Virus record (IMG/VR): IMGVR_UViG_3300032334_000880
Span: 1 to 34,317 of that record
From: a virus
Length of the DNA stretch: 34,317 nucleotides
Direction: 5' to 3' (one strand)
The position numbers and the translations under genes were made by a program. The notes under the pieces are model-generated. The model saw nothing but the letters and a program-made list of their open reading frames with translations. It searched no databases and was not told the origin of the DNA. Shown here piece after piece: positions 27,158-34,317 of the stretch (the first letter of the stretch is position 1; the number at the start of each line of letters is the position of its first letter).

Positions 27158-27855
27158 AGTACATCCTCGCTCTCCTGGTCCTTGTCCTCGGTTCGCGAAT
27201 CGCGAACGCCGGCACGATCACCGGCACATCCGAGGTGTTCAATCCGGACATCCGCCAGCGGCTGAACGTCTACGAGGACTTCGCCGTGTGGAACACGGAC
27301 TCCCTCCAGGCGAACGTCACGAGCGGCGCCGGGTGGATCAACTACTCGCTAGTCGCGACCCCCTACACCTCGCCGGCGACACCGCTCTCGGTGAACTCAC
27401 CGGCGGCGATCTTCTACACCGGCGCCGGGTACTACACGGGTGGCCTCTCCTACAACACGTCGAACGTGGACGGGAAGGGGTTCACGCTGACCGTCCCGGC
27501 CCAGTACGCGAACGACCGCCGGCTCGACCTCTGGTTCATGACGAACGGCCCGGTCGCGGCCGACGTGACGGCGTCGTCGTTTGATGGGTCGACCTCGACG
27601 GTCCACCTGGCTCCCTACAACACCTACGTCGTCTCGTTCCAGGCGTCCGGCCTCACCGAGGACCTCACGGTCGCGATGGTCGGGAGCGGGTCCTTCAGCT
27701 CCGCGCAAGGCGGGATGTCGTTCGGGGCCGCGGCTCTCACGCCGGTGGTGGTCCCCGAGCCTAACCTCAACTGCCTTTTCTCGATCGTGGCCCTGGTCTC
27801 CGCGATCTACCTGATGTCGCTCACGAACTGCTTCCTCCCGCCGCCCCCAAAATGA
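27154..27855 (+). CDS. Exported PEP-CTERM-like surface protein
   Basis: A 233-residue protein. The signal peptide is MKYILALLVLVLGSRIANA. The mature part is Ser/Thr/Asn/Tyr-rich and beta-like (TYVVSFQASGLTEDLTVAMV). The C-terminus 'PVVVPEPNLNCLFSIVALVS' followed by AIYLMSL has a VPEP motif (201-203) and a hydrophobic helix, as in PEP-CTERM proteins sorted by exosortase. The usual Arg cluster after the helix is replaced by TNCFLPPPPK, so sorting may be altered. If processed it would sit on the host cell surface. It lies inside the fibre operon, ATGA-coupled both sides. A purely virion role cannot be excluded. Confidence 0.72.
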   Translation: MKYILALLVLVLGSRIANAGTITGTSEVFNPDIRQRLNVYEDFAVWNTDSLQANVTSGAGWINYSLVATPYTSPATPLSVNSPAAIFYTGAGYYTGGLSYNTSNVDGKGFTLTVPAQYANDRRLDLWFMTNGPVAADVTASSFDGSTSTVHLAPYNTYVVSFQASGLTEDLTVAMVGSGSFSSAQGGMSFGAAALTPVVVPEPNLNCLFSIVALVSAIYLMSLTNCFLPPPPK

Positions 27856-28988
27856 TCCGAGCCACCGCCACGCTGGCCGGTCTTCCGGCCGCACCGCCGC
27901 CGACTGTTTCGGTGCCGAATGCGGCCCCGGAGACGATCGTCGTCTCGATCTGGGGTGGACCTCCCGGCCCCGCCGGTGAGCCCGGCGCCGGCGTGTCGCT
28001 GCAAGGAGTGGCCTCGACGTGGCCGCCTTCCGACACGCCGGCCGTCGGCGACCTCTACGTCGTGGCCGATCCCGTCCCGGCTGGAACGCCGGCCGACATC
28101 GAGGCCGGCGACGGCGTGGTGTGGTCGGGGACGGAGTGGGTGAGCACGGGACCGATCCGCGGGCCAGCCGGTGCGACGGGGCCGGAAGGTCCCGAGGGTC
28201 CGGTCGGTCCAGGCTCGGCGGTGTTCGAGGGTCCCGACGAGCCGGTGACGGCGATCGAGGGCGATCTCTGGCTCAAGCCGGAGACCGACCCCGACGGGAA
28301 TCCGGTGCTGCAGCTCAACGTCTACACGGGGACCGATTGGCGTCCCGTGGCTGGCGGTGCTGGTGCGGTCACGGTCGATACGGTTGGCTCCGGCGATCTC
28401 GTCGGGATCACGTCCTCGCCAAACCTCCCGCTCCAGCAGTGGTCGGAGGAGATGGCGCTGAAGGCGGCGTTCCAGAGCACGCCGGTCCTTTTCACGCGAG
28501 TCGACGTTCAAGGCTCCGGCGACCTCAGTGACTTCGTCGGCGCGTCGGGGTGGATCAGCTCGCCGTCCGCGGCCTTCGGGAACCTCTACTACGGGAACCT
28601 CATCGGCCGAGCTGACGCTCCCGGCTACGAGCTCCCGACGCCGACCCAGCAGGGCTACCTCCGCGCTGACCTGGACCCGGCCTCCGGCTGGTACTTCGCC
28701 GAGCCGGTGATCGTGAGCGACACGGCACCACCGACGCCTCCCGGAGACCCGGCGCTCCCGACCATCTGGATCGACCCGACCGGCCCCGGCGTCCCGGACA
28801 CGTCGGACGGTCCGCTCTCCGAGACGAACCCGCTGAAGTACGCGAGCCCTTTGGTGATGTCGCAGACGGACGGGACGCCGATCGGCATCTCGGCCGACGG
28901 CCTCACGTTCCATCAGCCGGTCATCCACGGGGCGATCCCGATCCTGATCGACGGGAAGCGCTACCTCCTCCCGGTGATCGAGGAATAG
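27852..28988 (+). CDS. Collagen-like tail fibre protein
   Basis: A 378-residue fibre protein. Two short collagen-like Gly-x-y stretches (GPPGPAGEPGAG near residue 36; GPAGATGPEGPEGPVGPG near 104) suggest a trimeric stem. Beta-rich regions follow with 'GDLWLKPETDPDGNP' and 'TGTDWRPV' segments. The C-terminus, 'GTPIGISADGLTFHQPVI' then 'GAIPILIDGKRYLLPVIE', is a cassette repeated in the next genes. Probably a receptor-binding component. Confidence 0.8.
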   Translation: MIRATATLAGLPAAPPPTVSVPNAAPETIVVSIWGGPPGPAGEPGAGVSLQGVASTWPPSDTPAVGDLYVVADPVPAGTPADIEAGDGVVWSGTEWVSTGPIRGPAGATGPEGPEGPVGPGSAVFEGPDEPVTAIEGDLWLKPETDPDGNPVLQLNVYTGTDWRPVAGGAGAVTVDTVGSGDLVGITSSPNLPLQQWSEEMALKAAFQSTPVLFTRVDVQGSGDLSDFVGASGWISSPSAAFGNLYYGNLIGRADAPGYELPTPTQQGYLRADLDPASGWYFAEPVIVSDTAPPTPPGDPALPTIWIDPTGPGVPDTSDGPLSETNPLKYASPLVMSQTDGTPIGISADGLTFHQPVIHGAIPILIDGKRYLLPVIEE

Positions 28989-28991
28989 GAA

Positions 28992-29258
28992 ATGCCAGTA
29001 CCAGCATCCGACAAGTGGAAGCGGGGGATCGGCCTCTCGAACGTCTACTACGACATCGAGGTGGACGAGCTCATCGGCAACGCCTCCGCGGGGATCCCGC
29101 CGGTCGGGTTCACCGACGCGGCCCCGCTGAAGCACGCGGACGCGGCGACGACCACGTCGGCCGGCGAGCCGATCGCGGAGATCGTCCCCGAGATCGTGGC
29201 CGGGATCCCGGTGATCGTGAACGGTGTTCGGTACCTCATCGCCCTGATGCCGGAGTAG
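28992..29258 (+). CDS. Small fibre-associated protein with shared C-terminal cassette
   Basis: An 88-residue protein starting 3 bases after the previous stop region. It has an N-terminal 'SNVYYDIEVDELIGNAS' (related to the YYT..E.D.L motif of later fibre genes) and a C-terminal 'IPVIVNGVRYLIALMPE', a shortened form of the cassette in the neighbouring genes. It looks like a trimmed duplicate. Likely a virion protein; role unknown. Confidence 0.68.
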   Translation: MPVPASDKWKRGIGLSNVYYDIEVDELIGNASAGIPPVGFTDAAPLKHADAATTTSAGEPIAEIVPEIVAGIPVIVNGVRYLIALMPE

Positions 29259-29263
29259 CCACG

Positions 29264-29761
29264 ATGCCGGCACCAGCTCGCGACCCAAACAAGCAGCGGT
29301 TCACGACCTCCGTGGAGATACCGAAGGGTCTCTGGGGCTACTACACCGATACGGAAATCGACCAGCTCCTCGCGGACCTTCCGACGGGTGGCGGCTCGAC
29401 CACGTTCGACAACACGAACCCGCCGGTCTACGCGAGTCCCGCGGTCACCGAGCAACCCAACGGCCTCCCGATCGGCCTCACGGCCGACGGCCTCGAGATA
29501 CACCAGCCCTACATGGTCGGCGGAGTCCCGGTGAAGGTCGACGGGAAGACGTTCCTCCTCCCGCTGATCGAGGCTCCGGCCTCGGCCGCCTCCGCCGTCC
29601 CGCTGTTTGAGTTCACCGACGCTCCGACGACCCAGCAGCTCGACGGGACGTGGATCGGCCTCACACCGGACGGCCAGTTCATCTACCAGCCGCGGATGGT
29701 CGGCGGGATCCCGGTGGTCGTGAACGGCAAGAAGTACCTCTTCCCAATCGTGGAGCAGTAA
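29264..29761 (+). CDS. Fibre-module protein with two C-terminal cassettes
   Basis: A 165-residue protein. N-terminal 'IPKGLWGYYTDTEIDQLLAD', then two copies of the cassette: 'GLPIGLTADGLEIHQPYMVG' with GVPVKVDGKTFLLPLIE, and 'GTWIGLTPDGQFIYQPRMVG' with GIPVVVNGKKYLFPIVE. The internal duplication and the likeness to neighbours show that this module grew by tandem copying. Start ATG 29264; the stop TAA immediately precedes the next ATG (TAAATG). Confidence 0.75.
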   Translation: MPAPARDPNKQRFTTSVEIPKGLWGYYTDTEIDQLLADLPTGGGSTTFDNTNPPVYASPAVTEQPNGLPIGLTADGLEIHQPYMVGGVPVKVDGKTFLLPLIEAPASAASAVPLFEFTDAPTTQQLDGTWIGLTPDGQFIYQPRMVGGIPVVVNGKKYLFPIVEQ

Positions 29762-30910
29762 ATGCCAGCGCCCGACCGCAATACACCGTTCCGGACCGAG
29801 GCCTTCTCACTCAAGGTCCCGAACGGCCTTTGGGGGTACTACACGGCGGAGGAGACCGACGCCCTGGTCGCCGGCCTCACGGCCGGTGGCGGGACCGTCG
29901 ACCTCTCGGCCTACGCCACGACGGCCTACGTTGACGGCCAGCTCGCCACGGTCTACTCGAAGGCGGAGGTCGACGCGCTGATCGGCCTCGCCGCCGCCAC
30001 GCTCACCGAAGCGATCGAGGACATCGAGTCCGGCGCCGTGGTCGCCCACGAAGGCGCCCCGCCGCAACCGACCGCGCCGACCCCGGCCGCGGTCGAGGAG
30101 GCGTTCAAGGACCTCCCCGACGGCCTCCACTACTTCAAGGGTGCCGGGGCGCTCGTCTCGGTCACGCGGCAACCGTTCCAGACGACCGTCGTGGTGAACG
30201 GCGCCGTCCGCTCGGTGGCTCGGATCGTCAAGAGCGAAGCCGGTCTCCCCACGCCGCAGAACCCGTCCACGCTGGTCCAGTTTGAGGCCGACGGGAAGGC
30301 GATGAAGCTCACCTCCGAGGAGGTGAACACCGCCTTCGGTCCGCCGGCGATGGTCGACCTCTTCAACCTACCGGCCGGGGCCGGTGGCGATCGGCCGGAG
30401 GTGTACGAGAGCAACACCGCCCCCGCCGGCGACCTCAAGGACGGCGACCTGTGGCTCTCACCGGCGACCACGTCGGTCACGGCCCGCCAGCTCTCGACGC
30501 TCGACCTCTCGGATCCCGCGTGTGCGGAGTTCAGGAAAAGCGTGATGGACGAGGTGCGGAAGATGATGGCCGGCGGCAAGGCGGTGCCGGCGGACCTCGA
30601 CTGGACTCCATGTACGCGCGTCGTCGGCTCCGGCAGCGTGGACGCTCGCGTTCTCAACGGGATGATCCAGCTCCGCGGAGAGCTCACCTACACGATGAGC
30701 TCCGTCGGGACGTTCACGAACGTCCTACGGCTCCCGGCGAACTTCCCGAAGCCGCCGCAGGACCAGATCGTGGTCGGCTTCGGCATCGAGCAAGGCGTGA
30801 CCTACCGCCGCGTGTTCATTCGATTCAACGCGGACGGGTCCATCGCGATCGTCGGCGACGGCAAGATCACTGGCACCACATTCACGGGAGCTACGGCTTA
30901 CGCCTACTAA
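29762..30910 (+). CDS. Tail fibre protein
   Basis: A 382-residue fibre. The N-terminal 'VPNGLWGYYTAEETDALVAG' matches the neighbouring genes, followed by a trimeric-stem segment 'YVDGQLATVYSKAEVDALIG'. The middle carries 'GDLKDGDLWLSPATTSVTAR'. The C-terminal ~95 residues (VLNGMIQLRGELTYTMSSVG ... GVTYRRVFIRFNADGSIAIV) form a beta domain of the kind found at the tips of fibres, the likely receptor-binding part. Confidence 0.8.
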   Translation: MPAPDRNTPFRTEAFSLKVPNGLWGYYTAEETDALVAGLTAGGGTVDLSAYATTAYVDGQLATVYSKAEVDALIGLAAATLTEAIEDIESGAVVAHEGAPPQPTAPTPAAVEEAFKDLPDGLHYFKGAGALVSVTRQPFQTTVVVNGAVRSVARIVKSEAGLPTPQNPSTLVQFEADGKAMKLTSEEVNTAFGPPAMVDLFNLPAGAGGDRPEVYESNTAPAGDLKDGDLWLSPATTSVTARQLSTLDLSDPACAEFRKSVMDEVRKMMAGGKAVPADLDWTPCTRVVGSGSVDARVLNGMIQLRGELTYTMSSVGTFTNVLRLPANFPKPPQDQIVVGFGIEQGVTYRRVFIRFNADGSIAIVGDGKITGTTFTGATAYAY

Positions 30911-30913
30911 ACA

Positions 30914-32158
30914 ATGAAGACTCTCCACGTCCACAAGAACGGCCAGTGGCAGGAAGTGGTCGGGGCTCCCTCCGACCTTCAAGGCTACTACACGAGCGCC
31001 CAAACCGACGCGGCGATCCTCGTCTCACGGAACGAGTCGGCGGCCGACCTCGACGCCGTGCAGACTCAGGTGATCTTCGCGATCGAGGAGACCGGCAAGC
31101 AGACGCAGGCGAAGATCGACCTTAAGGCCGACAAGGCCGAGACCTACACGAAGACCGAGGTCGACGGTAAGTTCGCCCCGATCACGACCACGACGCTGAT
31201 CACGACGCAGCTCCAGGCCGTCTTCGACTCGATCTACACGAGGCCCGAGTCCGACGACCGCTACGCCCGCAAGCAGGACAACCAGCAACCGCTCCTGGCG
31301 AAGACCGTCACGGCCTCGGCCTACGGTTTCGGCGACACGCTCCTTCCCGCGGTCGGCATCGGGTACGTGGACACGGGCGAGGGATACGGGAACCGTCTCG
31401 TCCTCAACATAGGAATGGAGAACGAGTACCTCGTCTACAAGTCCGACCTCGAGGTCCTCAACGCTCTCCTCCCGCGGATCGAGGCGATCGAGAGCAAGGG
31501 AGCCGCGGCCGTGAGCCTCGCCCCATACGTCACGCTCGAAACCGCCGACGCCGTCTACGGCCGGAAGGACGCTCTCGACCTTCTCCGCAATCAAGTCCAG
31601 ACGATCTTCGACGGCGTCTACACGCGGGTCGAGGCGGACGCGAGATACGCCGCGAAGGCCACGACCTACACGAAGACCGAGGCCGACACGAAGTTCCTGA
31701 CGCTCGTGGACGTGAACCTCTACGCGAGACAGGCCGACGTGACGGCCTCGTTCAACGCTTTCGAGACGAACATCCTCAAGCCGAACTACGCCTTGAAGAG
31801 CGAGGTCCCGGGCGCTGGCGTGTGGAAGGCCATTCCGCTCCGGGCCGGTTTCACGACCACCGCGGCGCGACCGGCCCAGTACCGGATCCAGTTCGGGTAC
31901 ATCGAGCTGCGTGGCGAGGTGAACCGGACGGGCGACTACGCCGTGGACACGGAGTACACGCTCGGCGACATCCCCGCCGCCGACCGTCCAGCTCAGTGGA
32001 CCTACGGGAACGCCGCCTCCTACACGGGCGGCAACCCCGGCCTCCCCGGCGTCGTCCACATCGGCATCAAGTCCACCGGCGAAGTGATCGCCGTCCCGCT
32101 GATCCGAGCGTGCATCCGGCTCTACCTCGACAACGTCCGCGTTTCGACCTTCAAGTGA
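30914..32158 (+). CDS. Tail fibre protein with YTKxExD repeats
   Basis: A 414-residue fibre. The N-terminal 'SDLQGYYTSAQTDAAI' echoes the two preceding genes. Repeats of the stem motif follow: 'YTKTEVDGKFAP', 'YTRPESDDRYARK', 'YTRVEADARYAAK', 'YTKTEADTKFLT', typical of triple-beta or coiled stems. The C-terminal domain (IQFGYIELRGEVNRTGDYAV) is related in pattern to the end of the previous gene. ATG 30914 is 3 bases after the previous stop. Confidence 0.8.
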   Translation: MKTLHVHKNGQWQEVVGAPSDLQGYYTSAQTDAAILVSRNESAADLDAVQTQVIFAIEETGKQTQAKIDLKADKAETYTKTEVDGKFAPITTTTLITTQLQAVFDSIYTRPESDDRYARKQDNQQPLLAKTVTASAYGFGDTLLPAVGIGYVDTGEGYGNRLVLNIGMENEYLVYKSDLEVLNALLPRIEAIESKGAAAVSLAPYVTLETADAVYGRKDALDLLRNQVQTIFDGVYTRVEADARYAAKATTYTKTEADTKFLTLVDVNLYARQADVTASFNAFETNILKPNYALKSEVPGAGVWKAIPLRAGFTTTAARPAQYRIQFGYIELRGEVNRTGDYAVDTEYTLGDIPAADRPAQWTYGNAASYTGGNPGLPGVVHIGIKSTGEVIAVPLIRACIRLYLDNVRVSTFK

Positions 32159-32200
32159 CCATCCGGCTTACGAGTGACCATTAACCAAGGGAGACGATAG

Positions 32201-33481
32201 ATGTCCGCGATCAACTACTGGGACGGCACGAAGTGGGTGCTTCTCAACACGACCGGCGCGACCGGCGCGCAAGGCCCGCGCGGCGACAAGGGTGACGCCG
32301 GTGCTCCCGGTGCCGACGGTGCTCCGGGCCAAGACGGTCAGGCTGGTGCTGACGGGGCTCCGGGTGCGAGCGGAACGGTCTCGATCTTCGTCAACGACAA
32401 CGCCGCCACGCCGCAGATTGACGGGCAGCTCTACATCGAGTCGGCTGGAACGCAGACCAACGTCAGCGGGCCAGACGGGGCTGTTCGTCCTTTGTTGGTC
32501 GAGCGGGCACTGATCTCCAAAGACGGCGGCTGGTACGACCTGACTCCGGGCAATGGCCCCGCAGGTGCTGACGGTGCAGAAGGCCCGCGTGGGCCGAACT
32601 GCTACGTCCAGATCACCGAGCCGGTCGGCGGTGGCGTGGGCGAGTTGTGGATCGACCCCGACGCGGTGGTCGCGGACGCGGAGCCGTGCCTCCCGCTGAA
32701 GGGCGGCACGCTGTCGGGGAGTGTCGTGTTCGACACCACGCGGCAAACCGCTGGCGACACAAAGGAAATCGTGTGTCGTGGCGGTGGCGTGGTCGGCTCG
32801 CCGTCCTCGTATCTCGGGCTCGAAGTGAACCCCGACGACAACACGGGGATCACCTACTGTGTCGGCGTGCAGATCGGCAAGAAGACGAGCAACGAGGCGG
32901 CTGGCCTGTCTGGATACGGCATCGTCTCCGACATCGACGGGCCGTCTTCGTATGCGATCTGGGCTCGCGGCACGGCCCCGAGCCGGTTCGTCGGGAACGT
33001 GCAGATGGCGGGAGACCTGACCGTCGTGGGAAACGTCACCGTCTCTAAGGGCGGAATCAGCGGCGATGCGGTTGGATTCCCTGCGGTCAATCAGGTTTTG
33101 GACGCGGACTACACGCTGTCTTACTCACCGACAGCGAGCGGCAGAAGGGATCGGCGGCTTGAGTGCGTGGCGGGGCAGTTCAACGCAACAGCCGCAGGGC
33201 TCAAGATCAACATTCCAACGAACGCGGCAGCGGCGTTTCCGATTGGCTGGGAAGTCACGATTATGAACTCGACCCCAGTGCTCCCCGCGTACCCACAGAA
33301 GAACCGTGTGGAGATTACAGCCGACGCTGGCGTAAATGTTGCATATGGCACGGACGACGATGGTTACCACGAACTGCCTGCGGATCGGTTGCGTGTCCGA
33401 AACAACTACGGCCTCGTCCGTCTGCTCAAGGTCAACGCCAACGTATGGCGGGCGTATGGTGATTGCGTCAAGGTTGTTTGA
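32201..33481 (+). CDS. Collagen-like fibre / receptor-binding protein
   Basis: A 426-residue protein. The N-terminal 'MSAINYWDGTKWVLLNTTG' is an anchor motif, followed by a collagen-like stem (GAQGPRGDKGDAGAPGADGA and on to about residue 58) and a second short one (GPAGADGAEGPRGP). The body from about 190 resembles peptidase-S74-free fibre tips (GNVQMAGDLTVVGNVTVSKG). SD AGGGAGA before ATG. The 3' half is visibly less GC-rich than the rest, suggesting a recently exchanged receptor domain. Confidence 0.8.
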   Translation: MSAINYWDGTKWVLLNTTGATGAQGPRGDKGDAGAPGADGAPGQDGQAGADGAPGASGTVSIFVNDNAATPQIDGQLYIESAGTQTNVSGPDGAVRPLLVERALISKDGGWYDLTPGNGPAGADGAEGPRGPNCYVQITEPVGGGVGELWIDPDAVVADAEPCLPLKGGTLSGSVVFDTTRQTAGDTKEIVCRGGGVVGSPSSYLGLEVNPDDNTGITYCVGVQIGKKTSNEAAGLSGYGIVSDIDGPSSYAIWARGTAPSRFVGNVQMAGDLTVVGNVTVSKGGISGDAVGFPAVNQVLDADYTLSYSPTASGRRDRRLECVAGQFNATAAGLKINIPTNAAAAFPIGWEVTIMNSTPVLPAYPQKNRVEITADAGVNVAYGTDDDGYHELPADRLRVRNNYGLVRLLKVNANVWRAYGDCVKVV

Positions 33482-33505
33482 CAAACAAAAGAAAGGCGGT
33501 GAGCG

Positions 33506-33631
33506 ATGGCCGATATGGAACTACAGAAGGAAGCGGAACGGCTCGACGCGGAACTGGCGGCGAAGTTGGCGGAGGCCGCACGCGGCACCCACCGCGACAA
33601 CGCCGTCCCGACTGAAGCACCAAAGGAGTAG
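33506..33631 (+). CDS. 41-residue coiled-coil protein
   Basis: ATG 33506 (AAAGG about 8 bases upstream) to TAG 33629. 'MADMELQKEAERLDAELAAK' continues as a single amphipathic helix, then a short polar tail (NAVPTEAPKE). It sits between the last fibre and another coiled-coil protein. Possibly a fibre chaperone or accessory; unknown. Confidence 0.55.
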   Translation: MADMELQKEAERLDAELAAKLAEAARGTHRDNAVPTEAPKE

Positions 33632-33634
33632 CCG

Positions 33635-33988
33635 ATGGCTCTCCTCAAGTACTTCGACGGCTCGGCGTGGAAGGGCCTCGACGGTGTGGCTGTAGCTGCA
33701 TCGTCGAGGTCCGCCGAAGCGCCGGTGTCGATCGTGGTGGCGGAACTCCAGCGGGAGGTCGAGGCCTTGAAGGCCGACCTCGCGTCGCTCCGTGCGCTCC
33801 CGTCCTCGCCGGTCGTTGTGGCCGAGCGAGTGACGGCGGCGGAGCAGCGGGCAGACGCGAACGCGCTCTCGATGGGTCGCATGGTGATGGACACGAAGAA
33901 CGAGCTGACGCTCCAGGCCAGCGGCCTCCAGGCCCAGATCAACGGCCTCGCCTCCCAGGTCGCGGCCCTCATGGTCAAGGTGGGATGA
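33635..33988 (+). CDS. Fibre-associated coiled-coil protein
   Basis: A 117-residue protein with AAAGGAG 6 bases before ATG. The N-terminus 'LLKYFDGSAWKGLDGVA' is the same anchor type as in the 32201 fibre (NYWDGTKW), followed by long heptad-like helices (VVAELQREVEALKADLASLR; GLQAQINGLASQVAALM). It could attach to the same site as the fibre or act as a trimerising accessory. The stop overlaps the HNH start. Confidence 0.68.
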   Translation: MALLKYFDGSAWKGLDGVAVAASSRSAEAPVSIVVAELQREVEALKADLASLRALPSSPVVVAERVTAAEQRADANALSMGRMVMDTKNELTLQASGLQAQINGLASQVAALMVKVG

Positions 33989-34266
33989 TGCCCGACGCTC
34001 TCCCGCTCTACCGGCCGCCACGCCTCAAGCCGCCACGGAAGGCGAACGCCTCGCACTACGCGAGCGCCTCCTTCCGTGCGGCGAGGACGGCGGTCCTGGT
34101 GCGGGATTGCTTCACGTGTCGGTCGTGCGGTCGCGTGGTGACGCAGCTCCCGCAGGTGGACCACATCGTCCCGATCCGTCACGGCGGCACGGACGACCTC
34201 ACGAACCTACAGACGCTGTGTCTCAGGTGCCATGGGCGCAAAAGCCGGACGGAGATGGACGGATAG
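33985..34266 (+). CDS. HNH endonuclease (terminase-associated type)
   Basis: A 93-residue HNH nuclease. 'ASFRAARTAVLVRDCFTCRS' with CRSCG, 'PQVDHIVPIRHGGTDDLTNL' with the DH of the active site, and 'QTLCLRCHGRKS' give the complete CxxC-DH-N-CxxCH motif. HK97-type phages place such a nuclease next to terS, where it helps DNA packaging and cos cleavage. Here it is last on the contig, and terS is first, consistent with end-joining. ATG 33985 or 33988. Confidence 0.88.
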   Translation: MMPDALPLYRPPRLKPPRKANASHYASASFRAARTAVLVRDCFTCRSCGRVVTQLPQVDHIVPIRHGGTDDLTNLQTLCLRCHGRKSRTEMDG

Positions 34267-34307
34267 GTGGGGGTGGGTCCCCGGACAACCCGCCGGACCT
34301 ACGAGAC
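34267..34307. other. Right genome end, possible cos-flanking sequence
   Basis: After the HNH stop come 41 bases with no gene: GGGGGTGGGTCCCC (short hairpin) and GGACAACCCGCC, then ACCTACGAGAC. With the 45 bases at the left end (CCTCCGCGCG TTTTT ...) it would make the HNH-terS intergenic region, where cos sites of such phages usually lie. Confidence 0.4.
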
Positions 34308-34317
34308 AGATCGGAAG
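34308..34317 (+). other. Illumina-adapter-like bases (probable artefact)
   Basis: The final 10 bases AGATCGGAAG are identical to the start of the common Illumina adapter. Exactly at the contig end this is best explained as untrimmed adapter, so the phage sequence would stop at 34307. Confidence 0.75.

Noticed and set aside
28503-28525. GTTCAAGGCTCCGGCGAC as a fifth copy of the late-promoter repeat
   Set aside because: One base is missing in the core, there is no TAG/CAG box at the right distance, and it lies deep inside a fibre gene with no gene start after it.
27807-29288. Long - strand open frame of 493 codons across the fibre genes
   Set aside because: Shadow of three coupled + strand genes with collagen-like and repeat motifs; no start signal on the - strand.
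28000-33480. Glycine-rich repeats as CRISPR or transposon repeats
   Set aside because: They are in-frame collagen-like Gly-x-y codons and fibre stem repeats, without constant spacers or terminal inverted repeats.
34299-34310. GAGACAG near the end as a Nextera transposon end
   Set aside because: Only 7 bases match and the AGATCGGAAG match is longer and sits exactly at the terminus.
1-34317. tRNA genes, rRNA genes, insertion sequences and CRISPR arrays
   Set aside because: Reading both strands I saw no cloverleaf, no transposase and no regularly spaced repeat-spacer array; a tRNA scan was not run.

Overview
The window is an essentially complete genome of a temperate siphovirus-type tailed phage, about 34.3 kb, high GC and densely packed. 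Almost everything is on the + strand; only the integrase and one small secreted-protein gene are on the - strand. The head genes are HK97-like (terminase, portal, U35/S78 protease, capsid). A short tape measure (460 aa) and a tail chaperone with a textbook -1 frameshift site point to a non-contractile tail. The host cannot be read off directly. High GC, a PEP-CTERM-like sorting signal on one phage protein and several exported accessory proteins would suit an exosortase-carrying Gram-negative such as a planctomycete. That is an inference.

Layout: (1) 46-4304 terminase, portal and protease. (2) 4291-6808 an accessory island between protease and capsid: a Cys-rich miniprotein, a membrane protein, a CAP-domain protein, a Lys-rich exported protein, an exported HExxH protein and, on the - strand, an exported protein of three 45-residue repeats. 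(3) 7003-15824 capsid, terminator, neck, tail tube, chaperones, tape measure and tail tip. (4) 15881-18360 metallophosphoesterase, mini-metallopeptidase and small genes, ending in a rho-independent terminator. (5) 18387-19713 integrase (-) and a divergent small DNA-binding protein, separated by palindromic operator-like sites. (6) 19732-26748 the early operon: strong promoter with operator repeats, Sak4-like ATPase, SSB-like protein, winged-helix protein, a possibly frameshifted HNH protein, a ParB-DUF4326 fusion, a replication initiator with an internal iteron origin, and a resolvase-like nuclease. (7) 26804-34266 host-interaction genes: a PEP-CTERM-like surface protein, collagen-like and repeat-rich tail fibres, and a terminal HNH nuclease.

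The HNH gene at the right end would normally sit next to the small terminase at the left end, so the two ends join when the genome circularises. The last 10 bases match an Illumina adapter, which suggests that the contig stops at a real DNA end.

The strongest regulatory signal is an exact 16-base sequence found four times: before the portal gene, before the capsid gene, inside the gene just ahead of the tail-tube genes, and before the fibre module. It looks like a late promoter family (TTCAAC, about 18 bases, TAG/CAG box). A second family (TTGATT/C, 16 bases, TA-box) precedes other transcription units. No classical CI-like repressor, holin or endolysin is recognisable. The accessory island is the best place to look for lysis or host-surface functions.
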